From: an uncultured Agathobacter sp.
Lineage (GTDB): Bacteria > Bacillota > Clostridia > Lachnospirales > Lachnospiraceae
Length of the DNA: 64,000 nt
NCBI GenBank assembly: GCA_934307695.1
Contig: CAKRCS010000003.1
Span: 62,001-126,000 of the forward strand
Direction of reading: 5' to 3'
A program made the position numbers and the translations under genes. Below are positions 19,832 through 28,105 of this stretch, piece after piece. Each line of letters opens with the position of its first letter. Position 1 is the first letter of the stretch. The notes beneath the pieces are model-generated. The model saw nothing but the letters and a program-made list of their open reading frames with translations, did not search any database and had not been told where the DNA came from.

Positions 19832-21166
19832 TCAAGAAATTCTATGGCTGCTGTGGCGATAAATCAAAAAAGCCACGACCGCGGTTGCCGCCTCGGTAAC
19901 CGGGAATGCGAAAAATACGCCCTCCGCTCCTTTTGCTCTGCTAAGCAGATATGCCGCAGGAATGATGATGACCGCATAGCGCAAAAGCGAGATCATCAGT
20001 GATTCCATACCCTTTCCGAGTGCTTCAAGCGCACCGCAGCAGGTTACGGAAACAGCGGACACAATAAATCCAAGGCTGATCACATGCAGCGCCTTGATTC
20101 CAATCCGTATCGTAGCTTCGCTTGACGTGAACAGTCCGATCATCTGTCCCGGTATCAAAAATGAGAGCACCGTTCCCACCGCCATCACTCCTGCTGCCAG
20201 ACCAAGCGTTGTCTGAAAAATCTGCTGTACACGCTTTTTCTCCCCTGCACCATAGTTAAAGCTGATCAGCGGACGGATTCCCTGAATGATACCGTTCGCA
20301 GACAGATAGATGAATGTCTGCAGCTTATAATATGCGCCCAGCACCAGCACATACTGCTCAGAAAATGCCGCGAGGATTCCGTTTAAGGACGAGATCAGCA
20401 GTGATGGAAGTGCCATGTTCAGTGAAGCCGGCACGCCGACCGCGTACAGCTTTTTCATCAGATTCCTGTCAAAAGAGAGCATCTTCCGGCTAAAGGTCAC
20501 CGGAAGCGGGCGCGCCACGCAGAAGATCAGATATACAAGCAGCGTGATCGTCTGACCGATGCCTGTTGCATATGCAGCACCCGCCATTCCCATCTCCGGG
20601 AACGGTCCGATTCCGAAGATCATGAGCGGATCGAGCACGATATTGGCGATAAATCCACACATCATGCTGATCATGGAGACCTTCATCCGCCCGACCGCCT
20701 GAAAGATCTTCTCCAGAGAGATTCCTAACATAATGATAACCGAAAACAAAAATACACGTTTGGCATAGACAAGTCCCATCCCGATGATCGCATCGTTCTT
20801 GGTATACAGGGATAGAAACCACGGCATTCCGAGCATACAGATGATCATCAGCACCACTCCGTGCACAAAGCTTAAGAGCATTCCGGTCGTTGCCGCCTGA
20901 TTGGCTTTCTTCTGGTCTCCCGCGCCCAAACAGAATGCAATGACCGCATTCATCCCGACTCCGAAGCCTACCGCGATGGCTGTCATCAGGTTCTGCACCG
21001 GATAGACGAGGGAGAGGGCTGTCATCGCATCCTCACTGATCTTTGCGACAAAGTAACTGTCTACGATATTGTATAGCGAATTGACCGCCATGGAGATCAC
21101 CATCGGCAGCGCCATCGATATGACAAGCGGCAGTATTTTCTTCTCTTTCATGAAATTCTGATCCAT
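19832..21166 (-). CDS. MATE-family multidrug/cation exporter
   Basis: This 444-residue protein has about twelve hydrophobic spans in two related halves, starting LPLVISMALPMVISMAVNSLYN, which carries the Pro-Met and Asn-Asp pattern of MATE transporters, with NIVDSYFVAKISEDAMTALSL following. Such proteins export cationic compounds using sodium or proton gradients. The start is at 21166, where GGAAGGAGAT precedes ATG; twelve upstream codons were excluded. A strong terminator just upstream separates it from the YfcE gene. The substrate is unknown. Confidence 0.9.
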   Translation of the reverse strand: MDQNFMKEKKILPLVISMALPMVISMAVNSLYNIVDSYFVAKISEDAMTALSLVYPVQNLMTAIAVGFGVGMNAVIAFCLGAGDQKKANQAATTGMLLSFVHGVVLMIICMLGMPWFLSLYTKNDAIIGMGLVYAKRVFLFSVIIMLGISLEKIFQAVGRMKVSMISMMCGFIANIVLDPLMIFGIGPFPEMGMAGAAYATGIGQTITLLVYLIFCVARPLPVTFSRKMLSFDRNLMKKLYAVGVPASLNMALPSLLISSLNGILAAFSEQYVLVLGAYYKLQTFIYLSANGIIQGIRPLISFNYGAGEKKRVQQIFQTTLGLAAGVMAVGTVLSFLIPGQMIGLFTSSEATIRIGIKALHVISLGFIVSAVSVTCCGALEALGKGMESLMISLLRYAVIIIPAAYLLSRAKGAEGVFFAFPVTEAATAVVAFLIYRHSSHRIS

Positions 21167-21190
21167 TTTTATCTCCTTCCACATACGCAC

Positions 21191-21220
21191 AAAAAACCAC
21201 ACAGTACAGATACTGTGTGG
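21191..21220 (-). terminator. Rho-independent terminator of the YfcE-type gene
   Basis: A perfect 10-bp stem (CCACACAGTA with TACTGTGTGG, four-base loop) is followed on the minus strand by six T residues. Confidence 0.9.
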
Positions 21221-21276
21221 CGAAAAAAGATTGCTCTTGAAAAATCCACTCCCGAAAGGGTTTTGGTATTCTTATT

Positions 21277-21771
21277 TTATTCTGCTCCCATCTCGATGTA
21301 TTTTACATCCATCTGGAACTGTCTGGAGGCTTCGTCCAGTGTTAGGATCCCGTAGGAAGGCGGGTTGCCAAATCCCGGCGAGCCAATGCTTCCCGGATTA
21401 AACAGTGCGACACCATTGTGGCGGTCATAAAATACGCGGTGTGTATGCCCGCACAACGCCATGTCCACGCACTTTTCCCGCGCCGCAAGCTCGAAGGTCA
21501 GGTATCCGGATTTCACCGCATACCGATGCCCGTGGCAAATAAGGATCTTCTTCCCCTCCACAAGCAGGATCTTCTCCTCCGGCTCCTGCTGATAATCACA
21601 GTTTCCAGGCACCCGCTCCATCGGGATATCCGGATAGGCTGCATGCAGTCTCGTGGAATCTCCCCAGCAATCACCCAGATGAATGATCATATCCGGACAG
21701 TTCATGCGGACTGCATATATCATATTTTCTACATTCCCATGCGAATCACTTAATACTAATATTTTCTTCAC
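21277..21771 (-). CDS. YfcE/MJ0936-type metallophosphoesterase
   Basis: This 164-residue phosphodiesterase has the two-metal calcineurin-like motifs: LSDSHGN at residues 6-12, HLGDCWGD near 35, PGNCDY near 57, CHGHRYAV near 79 and CGHTH near 104. Its size fits the small YfcE subgroup. The start is a GTG at 21771 that overlaps the TAG of a Cys-rich upstream gene (TAGTG), meaning translational coupling. The longer open frame to 21876 was rejected because it overlaps that real gene and has no ribosome site. Confidence 0.9.
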   Translation of the reverse strand: MKKILVLSDSHGNVENMIYAVRMNCPDMIIHLGDCWGDSTRLHAAYPDIPMERVPGNCDYQQEPEEKILLVEGKKILICHGHRYAVKSGYLTFELAAREKCVDMALCGHTHRVFYDRHNGVALFNPGSIGSPGFGNPPSYGILTLDEASRQFQMDVKYIEMGAE

Positions 21772-21947
21772 TACGCCAATCGTTTCCACTGTTTGCTGCA
21801 TTTGTAGTAAGAATAAAACATGCAATGCTCTGCCTGCTCGCAGCGTCCTGGTGCGCTCTCGATATTGCACTGGCAATTTACAATCGCATCTGCCTTTCCC
21901 TTACAAGCTCCCTTAATCATAACTTCATCAAGTACTTCGTCTGACAT
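21771..21947 (-). CDS. Small Cys-rich protein (58 residues), unknown
   Basis: I do not recognise a named family. Six cysteines occur in the 58 residues: one near 15, a CQC pair near 24-26, then single cysteines near 35, 41 and 49. The spacing CQC-x8-C-x5-C suggests metal or Fe-S binding. It starts at ATG 21947 with GAGGAG seven bases upstream, and the stop TAG overlaps the GTG of the phosphodiesterase downstream. The tight coupling argues for a shared function. A GTG at 21962 is an alternative start without a good ribosome site. Confidence 0.65.
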   Translation of the reverse strand: MSDEVLDEVMIKGACKGKADAIVNCQCNIESAPGRCEQAEHCMFYSYYKCSKQWKRLA

Positions 21948-22092
21948 AACCGCACTCCTCACTATGTTTTGTTTTCCAACGAGTTCGATTATACAATATG
22001 TTGTATTTAAAAGCTATAAGTCAAAACAACCAAATTGTTGTTTGTCTTTTGTCAAAATTTCCACTTGACGAAAAAGCCGAAATAAGGTAGTG

Positions 22093-23184
22093 CTACTCTT
22101 CAAGTGGCAGAGACACGGACAAAAGTACCGGATTGTGATCTGTCGCATGAAATTCCTCATTCCGTGTTTCTACGCTGTTGACCTGCAGATTGGAGGAAAT
22201 AATAAATCCATCAAGCAGATAATACTGGAAGTTATCCTTGTCTGCATTCGCATACGGCTCATCCAGCGACCGGCAGGATGGCAAAGAGTTATCCGACTCA
22301 AAGGAAAGCAGATCGGAAAACTCGTCCTCATTGATCACACCCGGCTCCCAGTAATCTTCACTGATGACCGGATATGCGCTGGTATCCGTTCCGGAAAACT
22401 GCTGGTTAAAATCTCCGCCGGCAATCACATAATTGCCCGCTTCCGCCTCTGTCTCAAGCACATTTTTCAGAATAGCGGTCTGCATTGCCTTTCCCTCGCC
22501 ATTGTCGTAGGCTTCTAAATGCAGGTTCACGATCACCAGCTCCTTGTCGCTGTTCTCGATCGGGATCCGCTCCACCAGCAGACACCGCTTCAGGTTAGCC
22601 AGCCGTACCGGCCATGAGAACGGACACGGAAGCTGGACGCGGTCTGCCGCGCTGACCTCAAAGCGGCTGAGCGTCATGATGCCGCCCGTCACTTTGCCGA
22701 TTGTTGGCAGCGGATACGGCACATACAGGCACTTATAGTTGATGGCATACGCCTCCTGATATCCGGTCAGGGCATCCATGAGGGATTGCTCCTCATCAAT
22801 ATGATGGGATCTCTTGGAGTCGGTATCCACCTCCTGGAAAAAGACGATATCCGGTGAGATTTCCTGCACGGTATCTGCGATTTCCTGCATATTGCTCTGC
22901 ACGCGCTCTGCCGTTGCGGTATTGACCTGACTTCCGCCGTCCATAAAGAAATCCGCATTGTCACCAAGCGCACCGTAGCCGAGATTCCATGTCAGTACGG
23001 AGATGGAATCCCCCTCCGAAAGTGTCCGTGAATAGTTTCCCTTTGTAGTGACCTTCTCCACTTCCTCCGGCTTATATTCCGTTATGGAAAGAATCAGGGC
23101 CAAGATCAAAAACGCGACAACCGCCGCAAGAATCACTCCCACGACCGCAAGCACGATCTTTTTACATGTTCCTCTCTTTATCAT
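22093..23184 (-). CDS. Membrane-anchored endonuclease/exonuclease/phosphatase-fold protein
   Basis: This 363-residue protein has an N-terminal membrane span (about residues 8-32, VLAVVGVILAAVVAFLILAL) and an outward EEP domain. Key motifs are LTWNLGYGALG near 64, FFQEVDTDS near 115, IVNLHLEAYD near 215, GGDFNQQ near 245 and ATDHNPVLL near 350. These match the Asn, Glu, Asp-His and Asp-His sets of the family. Members cleave nucleic acids, inositol phosphates or lipids, so a phosphatase or nuclease at the cell surface is likely. The gene is followed upstream by a PHP phosphatase gene, seven bases away. Confidence 0.85.
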   Translation of the reverse strand: MIKRGTCKKIVLAVVGVILAAVVAFLILALILSITEYKPEEVEKVTTKGNYSRTLSEGDSISVLTWNLGYGALGDNADFFMDGGSQVNTATAERVQSNMQEIADTVQEISPDIVFFQEVDTDSKRSHHIDEEQSLMDALTGYQEAYAINYKCLYVPYPLPTIGKVTGGIMTLSRFEVSAADRVQLPCPFSWPVRLANLKRCLLVERIPIENSDKELVIVNLHLEAYDNGEGKAMQTAILKNVLETEAEAGNYVIAGGDFNQQFSGTDTSAYPVISEDYWEPGVINEDEFSDLLSFESDNSLPSCRSLDEPYANADKDNFQYYLLDGFIISSNLQVNSVETRNEEFHATDHNPVLLSVSLPLEE

Positions 23185-23190
23185 CCCCCT

Positions 23191-23964
23191 TTATACCTCC
23201 AATCGTTCCAATATGTGAAGCTGATTGTGCTCTGCCAGCTTCACGCAGCGCTCATAAGCACCAAATGCGCGGATGTGTTCGACTGCATGTGCATCCAGCC
23301 CGTAGATGGCATCATTGCCAACGCGGCTTGCGATGCTCCAGAAACGCCCGCTCGGATACTGCCTGTTCCCATCCATTCCGAGAACGTTGATCTCTAACGG
23401 GATATGCATTTCCCTTGCTGCGCGGCAGAGGCGTCCCATCTGCTCCTCATACACACGCTCCGGGCCTTGGTAATTCAGAATGTCCGGATGTGCAACATAT
23501 AAAAAGGCACCGGTTTTCATCCCCTCGATCACCGTATCCACATAACTCTTGAAATATGCCTCGTCCCTCGTCGGCGCGCCTGTGTATGCCCCGTCCACCT
23601 CTCCGAGATCCAGAAAATGCTGCCCCATGATCAGATAGTCAAAGCCCAGATCGTCAAACATCTTCATCTGCTCATCAAAAAAGCGCGGGATATATTCTGC
23701 CTCAAATCCTGCGTAGATGCGGATCTGATCCTTGTATTCCTCCGCAAGACGGCGGATACAGTCGCGGTATTCCTCCGCTTGATCCATCCGCATACGGATT
23801 CCGGATACAAAGCCGTCCTTGTAAGGGCATGGAATATGATCCGAAAAGCCGAACTCCTCAATTCCAAGCTCGATTGCCGCCTCTATAAACTCCCGTTCCG
23901 TGCCATACGCATGCTGGCACCGCATCGTGTGGGCATGGTAGTTTGCTTTTACAAAATCCCTCAT
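23191..23964 (-). CDS. hisK: PHP-domain phosphatase, histidinol-phosphatase-like
   Basis: This 257-residue protein has the PHP metal motifs: NYHAHTMRCQHA at residues 8-19, GFSDHIP near 38, GFEAEYIP near 84, VAHPDIL near 146 and GLDAHAVEH near 219. These match the HisK histidinol-phosphatase/HisJ family, which removes phosphate from L-histidinol phosphate. No his genes are near, so a different phosphate substrate is possible. The start has TGGAGGAATT upstream, and the gene lies 7 bases before the EEP gene in the same direction. Confidence 0.85.
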   Translation of the reverse strand: MRDFVKANYHAHTMRCQHAYGTEREFIEAAIELGIEEFGFSDHIPCPYKDGFVSGIRMRMDQAEEYRDCIRRLAEEYKDQIRIYAGFEAEYIPRFFDEQMKMFDDLGFDYLIMGQHFLDLGEVDGAYTGAPTRDEAYFKSYVDTVIEGMKTGAFLYVAHPDILNYQGPERVYEEQMGRLCRAAREMHIPLEINVLGMDGNRQYPSGRFWSIASRVGNDAIYGLDAHAVEHIRAFGAYERCVKLAEHNQLHILERLEV

Positions 23965-24024
23965 ATCAATTCCTCCAGATTTTACAATAGTTTACCACGT
24001 CTTTACATTTTTCACAATGCCAGT

Positions 24025-24056
24025 CAAAGAAAGCGACTCCTCCCGGAGTCGCTTTC
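24025..24056 (-). terminator. Terminator-like hairpin after the multi-span membrane protein gene
   Basis: A perfect 12-bp stem (GAAAGCGACTCC and GGAGTCGCTTTC, four-base loop) directly follows the stop of the DUF5692-like gene. The T tract on the minus strand is interrupted (TTTCTTTG). Confidence 0.65.
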
Positions 24057-24069
24057 TGCTGGATTGCTT

Positions 24070-25173
24070 TTATTCAGCTCTTTCCATTGCCTCAATGTAG
24101 TCCTTGGTTCCAACCCATACATCGTTTGAATATGGGTTCTTGCCAGCGATAATGGACTTCTTGATGATAACTGCGATGCAGATAACATTCGCTGCCAGAG
24201 CAAGGATCGCAACAACGCCCTGCGCTGTCGGATTCGCTGTGATGCCAAATGCAGCCATCGCCTCATTGGCAGCAGCGGTCTTGCCAGTGCCTGCCTGATA
24301 CAGCTCGATTGCCTTGTCATACATATCAATCGCCGCAAATCCCTTCTGTGCTCCACCATAAACAGACGGAAGAACGGAGAAGCGCTTGCTGATCTGGAAG
24401 GTCGGGACAACCTGGGCGAACATGCACCACAGTGCAAGTGTGTTTGCACGGTTCTGGATCCATGCACCCTTGTTCCACAATGCGTTAGCAACTGTCGGAG
24501 CAAGAAGAAGGGCAACACCGCAATACCAGGTATGCGTCGGAAGATTTAAGTATGTATACTCAAAGTTCCAGATATCGTAAGCTACGATGAACCAGATGGT
24601 CATATCCGGCCAGAGCATATCACTCTTGTTCTTGTCCTTGGAGGTGTAAAGGTTGATCACACCGGTCATACAGAAGATGTTGATCACACCTGCAAGTGCA
24701 TTTAAGATGTTCCACCAACCGCCGTAGATGAATACCCCTTCATTGGATGCCCACCATGCACCTGCGAAATCTCCGGAGATGCTGTAAGCAGCAAATGCAG
24801 ACTCTAAATCAGATACAACTGCGATCATGATGTTGGCTGCAACGATGAACCATGGGAACCATGCAAACCATTTTTCTTTGCCGATGCCCCACTTGTACTT
24901 GATCATCATGAAGCCGACACATCCGATGTCTGCCGCATAAAGCTTGAAGTAGTGGAACCAGCCATCCATGTAGGCAACGGTCGGGTTCTCTGCTCCTCCG
25001 AACAGTCCAACGTGTGCAAGGATGAAGTAAATTGTGAGAATAACTGGAATCACAACGAAGAGAAGGATTCCGCCTGCCTTGGTGCGGCGGCCGATCTCAT
25101 TGGTGATGATAAGTCCGGCAAATACAAGTACCCAGCCCAATATCTGCCATAAACTGTCGATTTGGAATAACAT
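24070..25173 (-). CDS. Multi-span membrane protein, DUF5692-like
   Basis: The 367-residue protein has about nine or ten hydrophobic segments rich in Trp (for example ILGWVLVFAGLIITNEIGRR near 11 and WFAWFPWFIVAANIMIAV near 102). It resembles an uncharacterised Firmicute family I recall as DUF5692, but this is from memory only. No catalytic motif is evident. The conserved-looking acidic and aromatic segment IWFIVAYDIWNFEYTYLNLP suggests a transport or sensory role. AAAGGAGG supports the start. It stands alone, with terminator hairpin after it and a MITE-like palindrome before it. Confidence 0.6.
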   Translation of the reverse strand: MLFQIDSLWQILGWVLVFAGLIITNEIGRRTKAGGILLFVVIPVILTIYFILAHVGLFGGAENPTVAYMDGWFHYFKLYAADIGCVGFMMIKYKWGIGKEKWFAWFPWFIVAANIMIAVVSDLESAFAAYSISGDFAGAWWASNEGVFIYGGWWNILNALAGVINIFCMTGVINLYTSKDKNKSDMLWPDMTIWFIVAYDIWNFEYTYLNLPTHTWYCGVALLLAPTVANALWNKGAWIQNRANTLALWCMFAQVVPTFQISKRFSVLPSVYGGAQKGFAAIDMYDKAIELYQAGTGKTAAANEAMAAFGITANPTAQGVVAILALAANVICIAVIIKKSIIAGKNPYSNDVWVGTKDYIEAMERAE

Positions 25174-25245
25174 TTTTCGTCCTCCTTTTTTAATTATGTA
25201 CTCCCGATGTTTTTATCTTAATACGAAATGCTCCAGTTTGCAAGT

Positions 25246-25344
25246 GGGGACGTTCCTTTTGGCACAAGGAGTGCCCAATGGTTCATCATCCAATGGGACT
25301 CCCCCATGTCAAAGGGCGGTGTGCGTGTCAAAAGGAACGTCCCC
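25246..25344. repeat. MITE/REP-like palindrome (99 bp) at the helicase 3' end
   Basis: The ends are a perfect 16-bp inverted repeat, GGGGACGTTCCTTTTG and its complement, which extends to about 20 bp with one mismatch. Inside, a second imperfect palindrome (GGAGTGCCCAATGG against CCAATGGGACTCC) makes a long hairpin. The helicase stop codon and its last few codons lie in the right end of the element. Similar GACGTTCCTTTT tracts are widespread non-coding repeats in Clostridia, and a related fragment (GTTCCTTTTTGAAAGGAC) occurs at about 35823-35843. Confidence 0.7.
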
Positions 25345-28105
25345 GTTTATGGGAAACCGGTGCATCTATATGGCGCATCCGTCCCTCCAACAGAAGCTCT
25401 TTGCCCGCTTCATTTCGCGTGTATACCAGCTTATACTTGCCGATGTAGGACTTGATATAGCTGTAAAACAGCTCCGCGTCCTCCCGCCGCTTCGCAAAGC
25501 ATTCCGGGACACAGTAAAAGCCATCCACTCCGTCGTGCCGTCCATTTTTTACCAGCAGATAACGCTGGTTGTTGATCGCGGAAAAGAACTCGCGGACACA
25601 TTGTGCAAAAAGCAGCCGGTCCTTACCGGTTCCGCCGTTTAGGTAGACGCTCTGCCTGCCGTTCTTTCCTTCCTCCACGCAGACTGCTGCGTCCTTTGTG
25701 GTCAGAAGGTTCTGCCGCCTCAGACATAGGAATATGCCCTCACCGATCGCCTTGAGACGATCCTGCGGCGTATTTATCTTTCTTACCTTATGCAGATTGC
25801 CAAGCCCGTAAATTCCACAAACGGCTGCGGCAGCACCGCCGATCCATCCCAGCGGCGTAAAGGAAAGCAGTACTCCTGCGGCAGCTCCTGCTCCCGCCAG
25901 CCCCAGCCGTAGCTTGGAGCGGTTGGCTTCTGTCGCGGTAATATTCTTCTCCACAACGGAGGTCTCATCTACCACTTCCATCTTCTTTGCCTTGTCAAGT
26001 GCACGATCCCACCTTGCCTTAAGTGTCGTCCGCTCCCTGGAAAGCGCCAGCGTCTGTTCATTCATCTGATCCACATGCTTTTTATTATAGGGTGCTCCAA
26101 TGATCGAAAGCCGCTCCATTCCGCTCTCTATCACATCCTGCTCATAGTGCAGTCCCAAGAAATTATCCATTCGCCGGCTCAGGGTGGCAAAATCCCGTCC
26201 AAGACTGTCCGTATCGTTTTCCGATCCCGACGGCTCCGCATAGTGAAGCTTCTGCAATATGCCATCCGGTATCAGACAGATCAGGTGCCAGATATTGCTG
26301 GTCTTATCCGGGACATCCCGGAATACGCGGATTGCACGCCCTCGCATCTGGTTGCTCAGCATATAAGCCCCGACAAAGCTGGCAAGGATCAGCGAGTTGA
26401 TGCACGGCGAATCCCAGCCCTCGCCGAGAAGCGACTTCGTGCCGATAAGCACCTGCATATACCCCTGTGTGAAAATATCTGTTACCGCCTGCGTCAGAAA
26501 ATGATTGTCCCCGATTGCCGTAACCTTCACATAGTCACTCTCGGAAAGATTTCCGACAGAGGAAAAATTCACCTTCCCGGCATCCTGGATTGTGGCAATA
26601 AGAGCCTCCTTTGCCTCTGCCGGAATGATAACAATCGATCCGCAGAGCACACCGATCCGAAGCGCTGAAAGATCATCCTCCGGTGTTCCCTGCATGCCAG
26701 CTTCCGGTGGCACGCAAGCTGCCTGCTCCTGTCCAAAAGCCTTATCAGTCAGGCGGCGAAGCTGCTCAAAGAATGGAAGCACGCCAAGCGAAATTACATC
26801 ACTGTCCGGATCACCGGCCGCCTTCTCGTATTCCTTGCGGATATAATCCGTAAGCACCAGCAGGCGGAGCTTTCCGCCCATGCTCCTGTACTCGCTCTTT
26901 ACGATAGCTTCGATACTCTTACATTTGCCCTTTGAGCTGATGAGCATCTTTTCGATCGCCTCACTGGCGATCAGCGCAACCTTTTTCTTCTCGATAAGCC
27001 CCTGCGATTTCAGCTCCCGCTCAAGCTCCTCCCGGTACGCCTCATCACAGGAGTAGGAGTCCGCATCATCATACAAAAAGCCCTGCAAAAGCGTCTCCAT
27101 CCTCTCGATGGTCATGGACGGGATGCCGTTTTTAGCGGCGATCCGCCGCAGATTATTCGGGATTGGTTCATTCTTTGCCTGCAAAAAACTAAGCAGCGCC
27201 ACAAGGTAGTCTGCCTTTTCCGCAAGCTCTGCATCTGCAATACTGCCATCCAAAGCACCGTGTGTCCTGACTGCCGCTAAAAACTGTGCGTCCTGCCACA
27301 GCTTCTGCTGCATGGCATTGCTTCTTGCCGTAAACTTTTCTACCTCCGCCAGCTCTTCCTCGGTCGGGTAGTTAAAATAGACATAGTCCTGATGCGGGCA
27401 GAGGCTGCCCTCCTTGACAAGCTCCGGGACAGTGATCTCCTCGTCGATCTCCCCGCACATATCCATGTAACGCTTCCACATTGCCGGTGTCGAATCGTAT
27501 GGAGGCGTCGCCGTAAGTGCGATCAGCTTCGCCTCCCCAAGTGCCTGCCGGAATTCCTCCAGTGCCTTCCACCACTCGCTGCGCAGATGGTGGCACTCGT
27601 CCAGACACAGTACCCCGATTCCGGCGCGGCTCATCTCGGATATGACATCAAACTTGGAATAGTCCACCTCTTCACTCTGTGCCGCCAGCTCCTTTTTGGC
27701 AATGGCATCGTCCGATTCGAGGGAGTCCATCGTTGTCCCGGACTCGTCCAGAATCCCCTTGTAATGGCGCATCGCGCTATGCAATGACTGATACGTTGCG
27801 ATCGTAATACAGCGCGGCTCCTTCAGGTTCTGCGATATGTAATCCTCCGGGTTTAGCCCTTCCTTTAAAAACCCCTCCTCAATCCGCGCTGCCCACTGCT
27901 GCCGGATTGTAATAGAAGGAGTCAGCACCAGTGCCGGCTCCTTCATGCGGGCAATCAGCTCGATCCCCAGTGTTGTCTTGCCCGAACCCGGAGCAGCAAC
28001 AATATGGATCCTGCCGTCTGCAATATATTTCTGCGCATTGGCAAGCACCCTTGCCTGATAGTTGCGCCATTTTCCCTTAAACTGCAGAAAATTGCTGTAA
28101 TTCAT
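25328..28105 (-). CDS. SF2 DEAD/DEAH-type helicase with hydrophobic C-terminal insert
   Basis: This 925-residue protein has the SF2 helicase set: Walker A AAPGSGKTTLGIEL near residue 35, LTPS, DECHHL (motif II), LTATPP (motif III), a GEGWDSP motif and QMRGRAIR (motif VI). The fold is of the SSL2/type III restriction subunit group. Past residue 780 are two hydrophobic stretches (GAGAAAGVLLSFTPLGWIGG and AVCGIYGLGNL), unusual for a helicase. The start was set at 28105, where GAGGGGG precedes ATG; the longer frame was excluded. It overlaps the trkH stop by one base (TAATG). The last residues come from a repeat element. Function is unknown; defence or repair is conceivable. Confidence 0.8.
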   Translation of the reverse strand: MNYSNFLQFKGKWRNYQARVLANAQKYIADGRIHIVAAPGSGKTTLGIELIARMKEPALVLTPSITIRQQWAARIEEGFLKEGLNPEDYISQNLKEPRCITIATYQSLHSAMRHYKGILDESGTTMDSLESDDAIAKKELAAQSEEVDYSKFDVISEMSRAGIGVLCLDECHHLRSEWWKALEEFRQALGEAKLIALTATPPYDSTPAMWKRYMDMCGEIDEEITVPELVKEGSLCPHQDYVYFNYPTEEELAEVEKFTARSNAMQQKLWQDAQFLAAVRTHGALDGSIADAELAEKADYLVALLSFLQAKNEPIPNNLRRIAAKNGIPSMTIERMETLLQGFLYDDADSYSCDEAYREELERELKSQGLIEKKKVALIASEAIEKMLISSKGKCKSIEAIVKSEYRSMGGKLRLLVLTDYIRKEYEKAAGDPDSDVISLGVLPFFEQLRRLTDKAFGQEQAACVPPEAGMQGTPEDDLSALRIGVLCGSIVIIPAEAKEALIATIQDAGKVNFSSVGNLSESDYVKVTAIGDNHFLTQAVTDIFTQGYMQVLIGTKSLLGEGWDSPCINSLILASFVGAYMLSNQMRGRAIRVFRDVPDKTSNIWHLICLIPDGILQKLHYAEPSGSENDTDSLGRDFATLSRRMDNFLGLHYEQDVIESGMERLSIIGAPYNKKHVDQMNEQTLALSRERTTLKARWDRALDKAKKMEVVDETSVVEKNITATEANRSKLRLGLAGAGAAAGVLLSFTPLGWIGGAAAAVCGIYGLGNLHKVRKINTPQDRLKAIGEGIFLCLRRQNLLTTKDAAVCVEEGKNGRQSVYLNGGTGKDRLLFAQCVREFFSAINNQRYLLVKNGRHDGVDGFYCVPECFAKRREDAELFYSYIKSYIGKYKLVYTRNEAGKELLLEGRMRHIDAPVSHKRGRSF

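Noticed and set aside
21772..21876. N-terminal extension of the YfcE-type protein
   Set aside because: It overlaps the Cys-rich gene in another frame and lacks an SD; the GTG at 21771 fits the family length.
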